A stretch of DNA of 64,000 bases from Sitta carolinensis (Eukaryota > Chordata > Aves > Passeriformes > Sittidae), in assembly GCA_032173965.1 (NCBI GenBank), contig JAVUNC010000006.1:39403870-39467869 (forward strand), given 5' to 3'. This document shows, in pieces, positions 1 through 13,056 of this stretch. The position numbers were made by a program, and so were the translations under genes. Numbering within the stretch: the first letter of the stretch is position 1; each line of letters starts with the position of its first letter. Below the pieces are notes generated by a model. It had not been told where the DNA came from. It saw nothing but the letters and a program-made list of their open reading frames with translations, and did no database searches.

Positions 1-3000
1 AATTCTCCTTTTAGTGGAAAGGACTTGTGTGTTTCTGACAGCCTTCTGAAGGAGGCAGATTTTGGTTTGGTTTTGTTTGTTGTCGTTCCTTGGACAAGAT
101 CCATCCTTCATCAAAGATGTCAAATCCTACTTCTGTCTAGGTGGATTTGCTATGAAGAGTCACACTAAACACAAAAGAAGAGCATGGGATCTTTTGTTCT
201 GTGTCATGTGAACTTTAAAGTAGAGACAGATGCTATTTCTGCAGTGTCTGGTATACCATTGTTGGTACTGGAGGAAAAAATTTAAAAGCAAATTACCAGA
301 TACACGTGATTCTAGTAGTTGTTAAGGAATCCAATGGTACCAGCAACCAGCAGTCTTTTTAGACTTTCCTAAGTGTTAGAAAAAGCAGGTTTCTATAATT
401 CAAAGTGCATTTTTACTGAAGAGAAGTGTCAAGAGATATTATGTCTTCCCATGTCTTGAAACTGAGTTATTGCAATTAATTGCAAGTTGACATTATGTTT
501 GAGGACATGGTTGTCCTTTACATGGATAACTCCAGATTATTTATGCAATGTGGATCTACTATTTTATCATTTCTCTATGTCTAAAATCAAGGGACTACTG
601 AAGCAAAACAGTGAGAGCAATTCCATTTTACTTTGCATGCTGTCTTGCATAAGATAAAAGCCTGCATAAATGTAAATCAGAATTATGGTTGTATTTGTAC
701 AGCCCAGTTGTTTTCAGGTTTTGAGAGAACCACTAGTCCAGCAGAGCTTTTGGAGAGGCAGGCCTAGGGGGATGTATGTCCTGCTGAATAGTCCTTCTCT
801 CTTCTTTAGGTAATGTTTGTGCAGACTTCAAAGACTTCTTGAGGTCAGCAGATCATTTCCTCTGATTATCACGCAGGGAGTATCAATAGTAGTGACTCTG
901 TATCCCTGTTTTGTGTCATTTTCTTATCTATGCAGATGGAAAGGGCAGTTTTTAAAACAAGGGTAAAAAACACTGCAGATCAATTGTTAAACCTTGTGAA
1001 GGCTGCTGCTATAAGCTCAGTGGTTCTTAAGATCTCTTTTAAGGGTTGACAAATGTGAATACATGCATTTTGTTGAATTACAGCCAGATTAGGCTGTTGG
1101 TAGCCCTTCAGCTGTGAATTCCCGAGGGTTGGATGTACCTTATAGAAAAAATAAATGGTCTGATGAAAAAGCTCCAGTTTCAAAGAGCTGATCTCCTCAG
1201 CAACCTGAAGGTGTGAGAGGAGGTACTGTTATGGCCAAGGCATCAACTGATGAACCTCACATAACAGCACAAAACTTCACACACTTCAGTGACAAATATG
1301 TAGCATGTCTCAAATGCCAGACTTGCATCGGAATTATTCTGGTATTAAGACAGCTGAAATGTTTCCATATTAAATTACAAACAATCCTGCCTTTTGGATG
1401 TATCAAAGAGTTGTATGTGTTCCTGTCGTGGAGCAATATTTTAAACAGAAAAATTTGAAAGTTCATCCATTGAAATGGTGTATTGTACTCTATTGGTGTA
1501 TTTTTATCAGATTCCTGAAAATATCTGGTATTTTAAAAAATGCTAGTCAGTATGCAAGCCATGATGTTGCATACCAGTGGAGCCTTTAAAAATAAGTATT
1601 TCTCAGAACTGTACTGAAATTGACTTCATTACAGCTCACACAAAGTTCAGCAAAATTGATCATTGGTGCCTTGTGTTTTTTTTGGCAAGTTGTGGGCTTT
1701 TCTGGGGTGTCCCCCTGTTTCATTCAATTACATCTCAGTGCAGGTGCCATTTCATCAGTTCAGCTTGACACATCAGCTGTGTGTCAAGAGGGACTGAGAT
1801 GTTTCAGTTAATAAAATAGGTTAATTCAGTTCCTGGCTATAGAAAATTCGGATTAATTAGGAAATAATAAGTTGCAATCTAGAAGGAAGAGTCATAATAA
1901 AACCTACATGGAAACTGTTAAGACATATTTGTCCTTAGAGTTGTATTACATAATTTTAATATGGTGTTACTAAGAAGGTGGTATCACTTCTTCAGTCACT
2001 TATTGGAGCAGGAGATTGATCAAGAGAAAGATTCCGAACATGCTACAGTCTGATTCTGCCTTGGTGTAAGTGCTGACATAATTAGCAGCTGATCATCTGT
2101 GATGTAATGTAGCCTGTGTTCTTTGGCTTTATTTTTCCAAGTACTGTGCATCAGTTGATATTGATGGTTCTGAATGTATTTTCTTGGTGTAAAGACAAAT
2201 GCCTTCAGTTGCCTTTAGCTTGATGGAGATTGGCTGGTTTCTGTTGTTTTAGTTTTTCATTAACATTGATTTAATAGTGGTGGCAACATTATTGCTTTAT
2301 AGCTGTCAGTGAATCTCAGGAAAGATGATTTTGTTGTATACTCTCTGTGTAACATGGCAGAGTTGGAGATAACATTATTGTACAAAACAAGAAAAGTTAA
2401 AATGTTTTGTTACCAAGGGGAGACTCAACTGTTGTGTGTTGGAAAACAAACAAAATCCTCCAACTTTTCTTGTGTGTGTCTTTGCACACTGAGTGTGAGT
2501 TGCTGCACACCTGTGTCTGGGCTTTGGAAAAGCCTGCAAAATCTTCTTTAAGGCTACTACATAGGTGCAAGAAATGCTTAAAATCTGAGAACAGTTTGAA
2601 GTGTTAGAAAAAATAGATCTGTGTCTGTGGAAGATTCAGTTGCTGTCTCCATTGTGTTGTGTCCCCTCTGCATCTGCTTATTAACAGTGAACAACAAAGA
2701 GATTTTCCAGTGATACTTTTAAGTTCTGGTGGGACTGGGCTTCTGGTATCCTAAGGTAAGAGCCACCCTTGCTTATTTAGACAGGGAAGACAACTTATTC
2801 TTTCCTGTGAAGCTTTTTGTTAATGCACGTAATTGTGCTTCTTAGGAGAACCAAAGGATCATGCTTTATCTTCTACACTTTTTTAATGACTTGTGGTCTT
2901 CTGGATGGTAAGTCATCAGCTACTTGCTGCAGCTTCTGGAGGTGATGAGCAGAAATTTTGATGATGAGATTTTTGCAGTCTTAAATGCTGCTCATTTGTT

Positions 3001-6000
3001 GTGTTGGTTTGTTTTTTTATTTCCTATCATGTTTGCCTCAATGTATTTTTCTTCTAAGGCTGTAAATCCCATGTAAAGTATGACAGAATCTCTAACAGCA
3101 TCCTTCAGGCAACTGCTATATGAAGAGAAGAATATACTGATTTGATCTTATCTAGAGAGAGGGTCAGTCAAAAGTAAACTGAGTTAAGACATCTGTTAAT
3201 ACATTTGTTACCACTGTGGAACTGAAACCGCAGGAATATTTCTGTTCTGTTAGATGTAATTCTTGGAAATGGTCACACTTTGATTTCCAGCTCATGTTTA
3301 ATTTCCCAAGCTAGACAGTTATTCTACTTCTTTGAGGTGAACAAAATGTTCTGGTGTTATGAAAAAAGGATGTATTTCTTAACCACTTCATTAAATATGT
3401 ACTGTTGAAAGAAAGACAAGTTGAAAGTCAGTTTTTGGCATGGAAGTAGACTAGAAAATGCTTTGAGAGTGTTCAAATAATTACTGCTTTTATCTGGCAG
3501 GGTTTGAAACTCAAGGGGAAATTTAGTATGTAGTGAAATTCATCCAATTTCTTGCATTGCTCAAAGTGAAGGTACCATTTGGTTGTATTGTAACTTGTTT
3601 AATTATCCCTCAAAGTCCAGTTCTCTGAATTACTCCAGTATGATTGCCATGTGTTTCCAGATGTCAGAGGAGTGTCAAGCTAGTAGTGTGCCGGTGTGTG
3701 AGGACACAGCTTACTGTTCTTTAGCATTGCTTGTTAGTTAATTTTAGTTCTCTGTGCTTTACAACCTTTCCTCCCAGAATAAATGTCACTACTTCAGCTT
3801 TGAGATGCAAAAATGCAAAGCAGAAGAGATGACTAGCAGAGCAATGAAATATCTTCCAGAGTTTATCTAAAAGGCCTGGGACAGAGGTGGTATTTTAATG
3901 CAATACAGCTCCTTTTGCTGTGAAATTTGTGATGAAAAAAGTCTATGAAAAAAGCTTTTAAAGAAGATAAAAAACTTCTTTAATGTTTGGGCTTTTTTAA
4001 ATTTGTGTGTCATCAGTGTCCTCTGAGACACTCACTCTATGTTTTTAACAAATGGTCACCTTCACTTCTGTGAGTCTAATAAATCCTGGAGCTGCACAGT
4101 GGGAGTCTTGACAGACTGGAAGTTGCATTAGACAGCTTTAAGTTTTTATTGAAAACATTGTCCTTGGTTCAAAGGAAAGGTAATTATTCTGCCCTGGAAT
4201 GATAGCAGCCCCTCCTGTATTGACAGCACACCATCTGGTTGTGATGAATTACATGGCCCTGGCAAGGCTGCAGCTTTTTGGTAGCAATGAGTGACGTAAA
4301 AACTTTATGTCCAGATGGTAGAAAAGAAGAAATAAAGATTGTTTATATAAATGACACGCTTCCCTGTGTTTGGTGTCATGGCTTAACCCCCAATGAGTCA
4401 CTAAGTTTTTGGGGGTTTTTAATGTCTTTTAGATTTATCTCTGAAGGAAGATCTCAGAAAGCAAGGTGATATATAGGATTTTTTAGGAACTAATTCTTGC
4501 TGCAAGGTAAATCCCACTAATATCTTGAGGGAGTGCTTGAAAAAAATGATGATGGAAATCTTGAGTATTTCAGGTGTAATTGGTGCCATTTGTTTTACTT
4601 TACCACCCAAGGATTGTTAGTGTAGTTCTCACCTAGCAGCAGGAACTGTGCATATTATTAAAGGTTTTTTTCTCAAGAACTGGTTGTACTTAAACTTGTT
4701 TGTTGCTGTAGCTTCAGGGAGGTAGGTTCTTTTTCTGAAAGCTTGCCAAGTAGTCAGTTTACATCTATAAGTGCAAGTTCAGAGTGCTGTTAGGTAGTTT
4801 GCTAGCGAATTTGTTCTCCTGGCAGCTACTTCTTTTTCTTGCTGTCCTAGCCGAAGTATTATTTCTTCTTCTAACCTGTTTAGTTTTATGATACCATTTA
4901 ATAATATGATACATTCAGGCTCAGTTCTTGTGCCCTGACAAAAATAAACATCTGAGATAATGGTGATTATTAAACAGAAATGTCTGCTAAAATCTTGGAG
5001 GGTAGAGGCAGTTTTGGTTCTCATCATGTCTGAATTAAAACTTCAAGACAGGTTTAAATGATTTTGTGTAAAACATACTGCATGTGACTTCCTATAGTGT
5101 CGGATTTGTTGAGAATGTTGGCTGATACCTACTTCCAGACTTTATTTCAGAATGCAGTTTTAAAATCTCTTGCCACACATTGCTGTTTAGGGTTTAGAAA
5201 TTTCTTCCATTTGTTGTTTTTATTTGTATTTAAAACATAATCACAGCACACTATGATGAAGCTTATTCTTGACAAGTTGTTCTGGTATCTTTTGTGAGGC
5301 TAGTTGCTGCACAGGCAAGTGTTATCAACTAACTCTGCAAAGCATTTCAGTCTTCTTCATTTGGGCTGAGGTAGTGATAATACCACTCATTACTAGTTCT
5401 TGCTTTCCTACTACTGCTGTTTTTGGAGTTGTATTCTTTGCAGTTATATTTGCACAATGTGGCATGAATAACATTTATCTTAGATTTAGATGTAAGGAGG
5501 AAACACTTTGAACCTGGCATTACTATGCTTGTTATTTCTGTGGCTAGGCAGTTTGGACATGCATGTGGGGATTGGCCACAGGTTAAAATAACTCTGAAGC
5601 CACGTTGAGTTGTTACTGAAATTCAGTCAAGAATTCTATGTATAATGAGAAAAGTGCCCTGGCAAGTTTGACTCACTGTTTGGCTGCCAGGGTACATAAG
5701 AAGCGGATGTGTATTATTCTGGGGTTTGGCAGCTTAGACCTTGACCTTTTGTGGGCAAAATGCCTCAGCAGCTTCAAGCTATTTAGGCTAGTGCCTCATA
5801 TCTGATATGCACGGTTTACGAATGAGCAAGTTACAAAGTGCTCATTGTTATTAGTCTCTCAATCCAATAGACTTGAAATTTTATCCTGTATTGTGGAAGA
5901 CAGCTTAAAGTACAAGGTAGAACTAAATGTATGTAATTGTAGTGTGTGTAATGTTTTCCGCACCTAGTAAATTTTAAGTCTTTAAAAATTTTAGGGTTTA

Positions 6001-6035
6001 CCGAAGAGAGAAGGAGTTTCTGAAAACACAAACTA

Positions 6036-6215
6036 TGAGGGTGCTCAAGCATTGAAACCACTGCTCATGGAGGTTGTTGAGTCTCCATCTGTGAAGACAG
6101 TCAGAACCCCAACTAGGCAGAGTTCTGGACAACCTACTCTAGGTGATCATGCTTGAGCAAGCAGGTTGGACTCACTAATTTCAAGACATCTATTCCAACC
6201 TAAGAAATTTGTGAA
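6036..6215 (+). mobile_element. CR1 LINE 3' fragment
   Basis: The text around 6067 (ggttgttgagtctccatctg) and around 6140-6200 (a 'ctctaggtgatcatgcttga' segment, then 'ttccaacc') follows the usual avian CR1 3' tail. The copy is diverged and 5'-truncated. Borders are approximate. Confidence 0.75.
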
Positions 6216-7120
6216 AAGTGAAAGTGGTGCCTTCCATGTCAGTAACAGCTCTTTTCACCACTTGGGACATTTTATATTTTTACAAAGAGAAAAATAAACG
6301 TTCAGAGCAGATATTTCTAGAGTCATTGTCTGCAAGATGCATCCTAAAATGACCTCATTGTATTGATACTTGCAGTGATATCAATTGCTGATGCTTCATG
6401 ATTTACGTTTGTTTGCTTATGGCCATTTCCAGCCTATGCTCAGAGAAGCTGACTTTTCCTCTGATGAGATTCCTTCTGATGATCTTTGACAAGCCAATAC
6501 ATGTCAGTTAGCCCATTTTACTAGATCTAGCCAAGTGAGGATAATTCTAGCATCTCATTTCTTGGACAGACCCTTGATATATTACATACTCTCAGATCTG
6601 ATTGAGCAGAATCAATCAGAAGATCATCAAAGCATTTGGAACCTCTGTCTGGAGTTGAATGTTGTCCATGTGTAGAACACTGTGTCCATGTGTTGCACTT
6701 GTAAAGGATGTGCTAATCAGTAAGCAGGCAAGACCCAAGGGGACATTCTTACCCTGCCAAGTAGGCTGTTTCATGCCATGTTCAAGCTGTTACATGTCCC
6801 TTGCTCAGCAGTTCTGGAGTGTTCTGTTTGATTACTCTTTCAAATTTACCCATTGTTTAGGTAGGTTTCTGGCGTCTGCCTTAGCCACTTATGTCTTTGA
6901 GATGCCACTTTCTCCATTCAGTCACCCTGCAGTCCTGAAATACCAAAGCGGTCCAAAAAAGGTATTTCCTTTAGCATAATATTTCTCTAAGGCAAATTCC
7001 AGTTTTCATTCCTACTATACTTACACACCTCATAAGGGTCACAGTCAGTTTCTCTTCCCTTCTCTGAGGATTACTGTCTTGGTGATCTTGCTGTGAGGAA
7101 ATGACTGACAGCTTTTAGGG

Positions 7121-7219
7121 ATTTTTTGTTTGTTTGTTTGGTGGGGGTTTTTTTGGTTTTTTTTTTTTTTTTTTTTGGTTGGTTGGGTTTTTTTTTGGTT
7201 TTTGGTTTTTTTAGTTTTT
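7121..7219. repeat. G/T low-complexity tract
   Basis: A nearly pure T/G stretch: TTTG repeats at the start, a T run of about 20, then alternating ggttggttggg and T runs. The complementary strand is A/C-rich and produces an artefactual lysine-rich reading frame. It could be a degraded retroposon tail, but no parent element is visible next to it. Confidence 0.8.
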
Positions 7220-8845
7220 CTTCCTAATGATTGACTTTCATCCATTTATTTAAGCTTTGTGCTTCAGGACTGAAACTTTCAATAATACAGAGCAATTAAG
7301 TCATGTTAAGGCTTCAGTTTATCAATGGCTGCAATCACTCCATGAACTATTAGGATTGCTTACAGAAGTCTTCTCTAGCAGTGGAAGCATGCTCTGCTAA
7401 AATATTCTAACATAGCCCAAAATAACTTAAAAATGTCTTTCAGATACCTGCAGGTCCATCAATCTTGCATTTCAGTTGTGGCTTCAACAGAATTCGTGTC
7501 ACGGGTACAGTATATGATAGTGATGCCACATTTGATAAAGTAGCCCTCTTTTCATACATGTTTTTAAGACTTGGACCCATTGTTGGCTAATTGGAATTAT
7601 AGGAATTGGTTGGAGTCTTCTATCCTGATTTTTAGATTTACCTTTCTTAACACTTGGTATGTTATTTTCATGCATAGTAAGCTTCCTCTGAGTCCTTAGT
7701 AGGTTACTGAATTCTGTAGTTGAGAGACTATAAAGGATGCATGTAAGGCACTTACATTAGTGCATTAGCCTTGTCTCAGTCACATGAGGGAAGAAGATGC
7801 AAGTTGCTGTACAGTTGTGCCACCTACAAAGGAAAAAAATATAGAAGTTGATTACTAATGATGTATGTACACCCAGAAGATTAAACCTACATGCACACAA
7901 GATAATTAAAGAAATTGGGTTGTCAAGAAGTAATTTTCCTTCCACTTTAATGACTATCGATTAATCATTTCTATGTTTCAGCTAACAACATTTCCAATGG
8001 AATTTACTCATTTTATGTATTTGCAGCTATTATTAAATGCTTGGTATATGCTTGTTTTAGGAGCCAAGGTTGGCCAGATTTGAGGCAGGATGAACTGTTA
8101 ACTTGTCTTTTTTTTCTGTATGATTAGTAGAATTCTACTGGTTTAATCTCTTTCTCTTTAAAGCTTGAATTTTCAGTGTCTTATAAAAAGTATTTTTGCT
8201 GTAGAAAAGCTGACTCCTGTAGTTCAATAAACATTGGCTCAGTTTAAATCAATTGGTTTAAATACTGCCTTTGCTAACTCCTTAATGTTTATTCATGCTG
8301 GTCACCTTGGCACATGTATCTCATTTCAAAGGCTTTCTGTTCACTTGATGAAGCCTGCTGTTTGAGGCAAATTATGACTAATCAAATAATTATAATACTG
8401 TCATGGCTGTGCACAAAGGAGTGGCCATTTTAGCCGATTTTATTACACTGTCATTTTGTAACATCTTTGTGTCCCTGTACTGCAGAAACCCTTTGACATG
8501 AGCTCAGGCTGTTGTGCTCACTGCTGTACACATATTGTCACTGCTCTAGAGCAGTTTAAATGATACAGAGAGCAGGGCAGTATTAAGAAATCAGGCTTAC
8601 AGATACTGTTTCATTTGCTAGAGCCAGGTTGGGCAGTGCTACTAATGTGATATTTGAAGTGCATATGCAGCCAGATCCTTCAAATTCTTTTGTGGTCACC
8701 AACATGGATATTCTATTAATAGGATAATAAACTGTGAAATATGTGCTATTTTGAACAATTAGTAGGATCCTCTGGCAAAGTGCCTCTATTGTGGTCCCTC
8801 TTGTAGTTAAAGGGAGTTTATGCAAAAGATGGGGACAAACATTTT

Positions 8846-9127
8846 GGTAGGACCTGTTGCAGTAGGACAAGAGACAATGGTTTTAAACTAAAAGAAGGTA
8901 AATTCAGACTGGATATAAGGAAGAAATTTTTTTGCAAGGGTGGAGGAACACAGGCTCAGGTTCCCTAGAGAAGATGTGGATGCCCCATCCTGGGAATCAT
9001 TCCAGGCCAGGCTGGATGGGGCTCTTAGCAGCTTGGGATAGTGGAAGGTGTCCCTCCTTATGGCAGCAGTGTTGGAAGCAGATGATCTTTAAGGTCCTTT
9101 CCAACCAAAACTGTTCTGTGATTCTAA
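8846..9127 (+). mobile_element. CR1 LINE 3' fragment
   Basis: The sequence carries hallmark CR1 3'-region phrases in order: 'caagagacaatggttttaaa', 'ttcagactggatataagga', 'ccaggctggatggggctctt', 'gtccctcc' and the terminal 'ttccaacc' with 'ttctgtgattct'. The 3' end is intact to the usual terminal octamer-like motif, and the element is 5'-truncated as is typical. Confidence 0.88.
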
Positions 9128-11362
9128 CAGATTGCATCTTTCCAGTCACATCAAGCAACATGACCTCTTCTTAGTGAGAGCTGCATCTTTTTATGATGAA
9201 GTTGATAGAGAGAGCAGGCTGCCTTGGAGTTCTCTAAATGCAGCCAGTAGTTGCAAACAAAATCAGAAAGTGCAAATATAAAAATATTCCTCTGGGCTCT
9301 TGAATATGCCAAAGGCTTCAATCTCACCAGTATATATAAACTCAGTGAATATACAGTACATGCACCCAGCTGTTTTTTGGCATGCCTTTAGACTCCACTG
9401 GAACTATTTAGTTTGATAGCAAATGCAATGACGGATACTTAATATTAGCATAAATTTATGTTTCTCTGAGACATTTTAATGCCAAGAATATCAGCCATAA
9501 TTTTTCTCTCCTCCTTTTTCCTTTTCTGATTATCTTTGGCTTTACTGTTGCCAATTTTTAAAATCAGATTTAGCTGTTTTCCTCTCTCCTTTAGGGCGCT
9601 GAGCGTTTTTACCATCACCTCTACAGTGGCTCCACACTGAGAACCCACATAATCCAGGCAAATCCCCTGCATAGAGTCTTGTTAAAAGCCACAGTTATGG
9701 GGTTAACTCAGAATGGTCACGAGCCAAGCCATTCACTGCTTCTCCTAAAATAAATCATTGCTTATGCTGCTGCCATATGGCCAATGAACATGAGCTTGCA
9801 GCCGTCTTCGGATTTCCTTGTCCACGCTTTCAAGCGCGCTGGCTCTTGAACCGGTCTTCTTCCCCCCATGTTATTTGTAGTTTCTCTCCTGAGTGGTGAA
9901 CTCGGGAAGCATGCAAGTATGTCAGAAGAGTAAATAACTTGACTCAGCTGTCCTGTTAGTGTCTCCTGGGTCAATTAAGCACGGCCTTCCCGTGCTGCAG
10001 TGCAGCCCTTTCGTGGGGGACACAGGCTGTGGGCAGGTACCTGGCTGGGGAGTCCTGGCATGCAGCGCTGGCCAGTGGAAGGTGCCCGCTCCTTCTGGTG
10101 ACCTCGGGCTCAAGACATACAGCCCAAACACTCTTCCCATGCCCAGATTTGCTACCAGCCCTGTGGAAAAACCCAGTGAGTTGATTCTGTCTTCAGACCG
10201 GTTTGCTGAATACTACAGTTTGAGCTATTAAACAGTAATATAATAGCACTGAGTTATGGAATTATTCTAATTACTTTCTTTAGGTTTCTCATTGTGTTTG
10301 GAGGTTCTCTTTGCATTTGCTGATGTGAGCTTTTTCTTTCTAATGTAAAACTGGGGGAATGCAGTATTCTGGCCCATACATTTTCATATATCTCTGTGCA
10401 ATCTCAGGTTACGTTGTATAATTCTATCTAATACTTTTTTGAAGATCTGTAATAAAAATCTGCAGACAGCATCTGAAGGGGAGGATATGAAATTCTTACT
10501 GCAAATATTGGCAGTGACATAAGCAAACTTGGAGGAAGCAGACTGAAATATGTGGAGTCACCTTGTCATTGGAATTTAAACAATGAGATAGGAAAAGTAT
10601 TCTGAAATATCAGAAATATGTAGGTAATGTATAACAAAATTTTACTTACTATCTTTTATAGAGTGATCTCTCAGAAGAAACCAACAAAACTTTGTATTAT
10701 ACCTCCATCTTGTTTATGAGCTGTTGTAAATCACTGTTTTTAGGCTGATAGAGTAGGCTCTGCTGTAGGTCAGCTCTCCCTTATTGTGTGGGTGAGTGAT
10801 GCCTTTGGGTGAATTGTGCAGGTGAATCTCTGTTGATCCCTCCTTCTAAGGCCTTGGGGTGTGATGAGCCTGCTTTCTGACAGATGATGTTACAAGTGTC
10901 TTAAAATCAGCTCAAAATCAGCATATGCTTGGTCCTTAAACATCCATTATGGCATTTTTAACAAATTGTGCTCTCCCTGTCTCTTAGTGCAACTTTTCCT
11001 TAAAAGGTAAAAGTTTTGGCATTTAATCACTGTTGAGGTGGAATTTTGTTTAATGTTCTTTTTGGTTTAAAATCTCACTCTACTTTCTCTGGTTTTAAGT
11101 TACTCACTGTAGCCCCTAATAGGTACTACTTTGTTTCTAATCTGACCCTTGCTTCCAGTCAGATATTCATAAGTTGTGCTTGTCCGTTCTGCTAGTTGGC
11201 AAATCCAAAAACATTTTGCTATTTTTTTTCATCATGCAAACATTAGAAGTCATGCTTGACTTGCGCTTTTCAGGAGAAGCCTTCAAGAGGAGAGTTTTCT
11301 GTATCTTCTATGAAAAACATGTTCATGGCAGTAAAAGGGTAGTAGTACTTTTATGTCCTCTC

Positions 11363-11383
11363 AAAAAAAAAAAAAAAAAAAAA
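11363..11383. repeat. A21 homopolymer
   Basis: An uninterrupted run of 21 A in the SPTLC2 intron. No processed-gene body or target-site duplication was recognised next to it, so it is annotated only as a mononucleotide repeat. Confidence 0.9.
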
Positions 11384-12429
11384 GACATTGGCTGTTGTGT
11401 TGTTTTTTTTAATGTTGAGGTATTTACAAGTATAATGTCCAGAAAACAATTTGACTTATTTTGTTAACATTGCAAAAGATCTTCATAAGCCCTTGGGAGG
11501 CAACTTAGCTTCTGAAAGCTTAGTGGAGAATCTGTTAAATCAGCAGAAGAATATTGAATTCCTGGTTGAGATTTGAAAAATGCTTGTTTCCAAAACAGAA
11601 TATGCTGAATTATGTCTTTCACTGAAACAGCCAACCAAAAGATGGAAATGTAGGAATAATAAACAGAACGAAAGTATAAGCCTTTGCAAAAACAAGGGGG
11701 GTTTAATGTGGAAAAATTTACAAGCTTGATTGTATAATAGCATCTCTCTGACTGGAAGAAACAAACTTTTAAAGAATGATATATGTAACTAAGTTTTCCT
11801 TGCCAGTTTACTTTGATTTAAACACTTCCCAGTGTCTGAAAATACAGTCTTTTTGAAATAGAAATTTTATCTTAGTTTTTATTGTTTGGCCCATTGATAG
11901 CAAGGTATATGGAGAAAAAAGCACTATCCATGTTAATGAAATAGTGCTTTATCTTCTCTGTCATTGATGCTGGAGCTCTCAGAAGAGCCAACACAGAGGA
12001 TTGCAGCCTGGTCCATATCCTTGCTGTATATATTGTATGTAGCCATTGTCTGTTTGAGGTAACAGGACACAATGGCATTGCATTGTTCTCTGTTCCATTG
12101 AAGTGGATTGTGATTTCCTTCTTTTTGTTTTGTTTATTTGTTTTCTGTGATGGAGGACTTTGAATTGTATACATGTCTGTTTAAAATTGTAGTAAGCTTA
12201 CATGGTCCATGACTTCTGTAAAATTGGGTTATAGGTTGGTCATGTTGTTTGGGAATAATGGTGGATGCTTTGGAACCCCTTCCACAAGCTCTTTTTATTC
12301 CACACAACAATCAGTAAACTTTAATGCTTAAGTTACAAAATGCCTTTCAGCATATAAAATACCTTGACCTGAAAAAGGAGGTTGATATCTGCTGCTTTGA
12401 TCTCCTTTCACACCACATGCATGCTGCTT

Positions 12430-13056
12430 TCCATCAGGGCTGACTTGGTGGGAAGCAGCTCTGTGGAGAAGGACGAGGAAGTGCTGGTGGGCAGCAAGCT
12501 GTCCTTGTGGCCAAGAAGGTCAATGGTGTCCTGGCATGTGTTAGGAAGAGCATTGCCAGCAGTCAAGGGAGGTGATCCTGCCCCTTTGCTCAGCCCTGGT
12601 GAGGCCACAGCTGGACTGCTGGGTCCAGCTCTGGGCTCCTCAGTCCAAGAGAGACAAGTTCCAAGAGGAACTCCTGGAGTGGATCCAGTGGAGGACGAGC
12701 AACAAAGATGATTGAGGGCCTGGAGCATCTCTCTCATGAGGAAAGGCTGAGAAATCTGGGACTGTTCAGCCTTGAGAAGAGACAGCTGAGAGGGGACCTC
12801 AACAATTTACACAAGTATCTGAAGGGAGGGTGCCAAGAGGAAGGATCCAGGCTTTTCTTGGTGGTGCCAAGGAATTGTACAGATGATGGAGCACTATAAC
12901 AGATTGCCCAGAGAGTTTGTGGAGTCTCCCTCACTGGAGATACTACAGAAATGTCTGGATACAATCCTGTGCAAAATGCTCTAGGCTGACCCTGCTTGAG
13001 CAGGGAGGTTTGATGAACTGACCCACCTTGGTCCCTTCCTTACCCATTCTGTGTGT
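12430..13056 (+). mobile_element. CR1 LINE fragment (end of ORF2 region and 3' UTR)
   Basis: This is the longest CR1 copy in this intron. It begins with the segment reading 'tggccaagaaggtcaatggt', passes through 'ctggtgaggccacagctgga', 'ggagcatctctctcatgagg' and 'ctgagaggggacctcaacaa', and ends in the tail 'tgaccctgcttgagcaggga' and 'accttggtcc'. Many substitutions and small indels remove any long ORF. Reading frames on both strands here are by-products of the repeat. Confidence 0.9.

Noticed and set aside
7045..7245. Lysine-rich minus-strand frame
   Set aside because: It is the reverse complement of the T/G low-complexity tract.
8541..8560. Short palindrome ctgctctagagcag
   Set aside because: A 14-bp palindrome is expected by chance in a window this long, and nothing around it suggests function.
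12382..12964. Open frames of about 60-110 codons on both strands
   Set aside because: They lie within a decayed CR1 LINE copy and do not match the element's own protein frame over any length.
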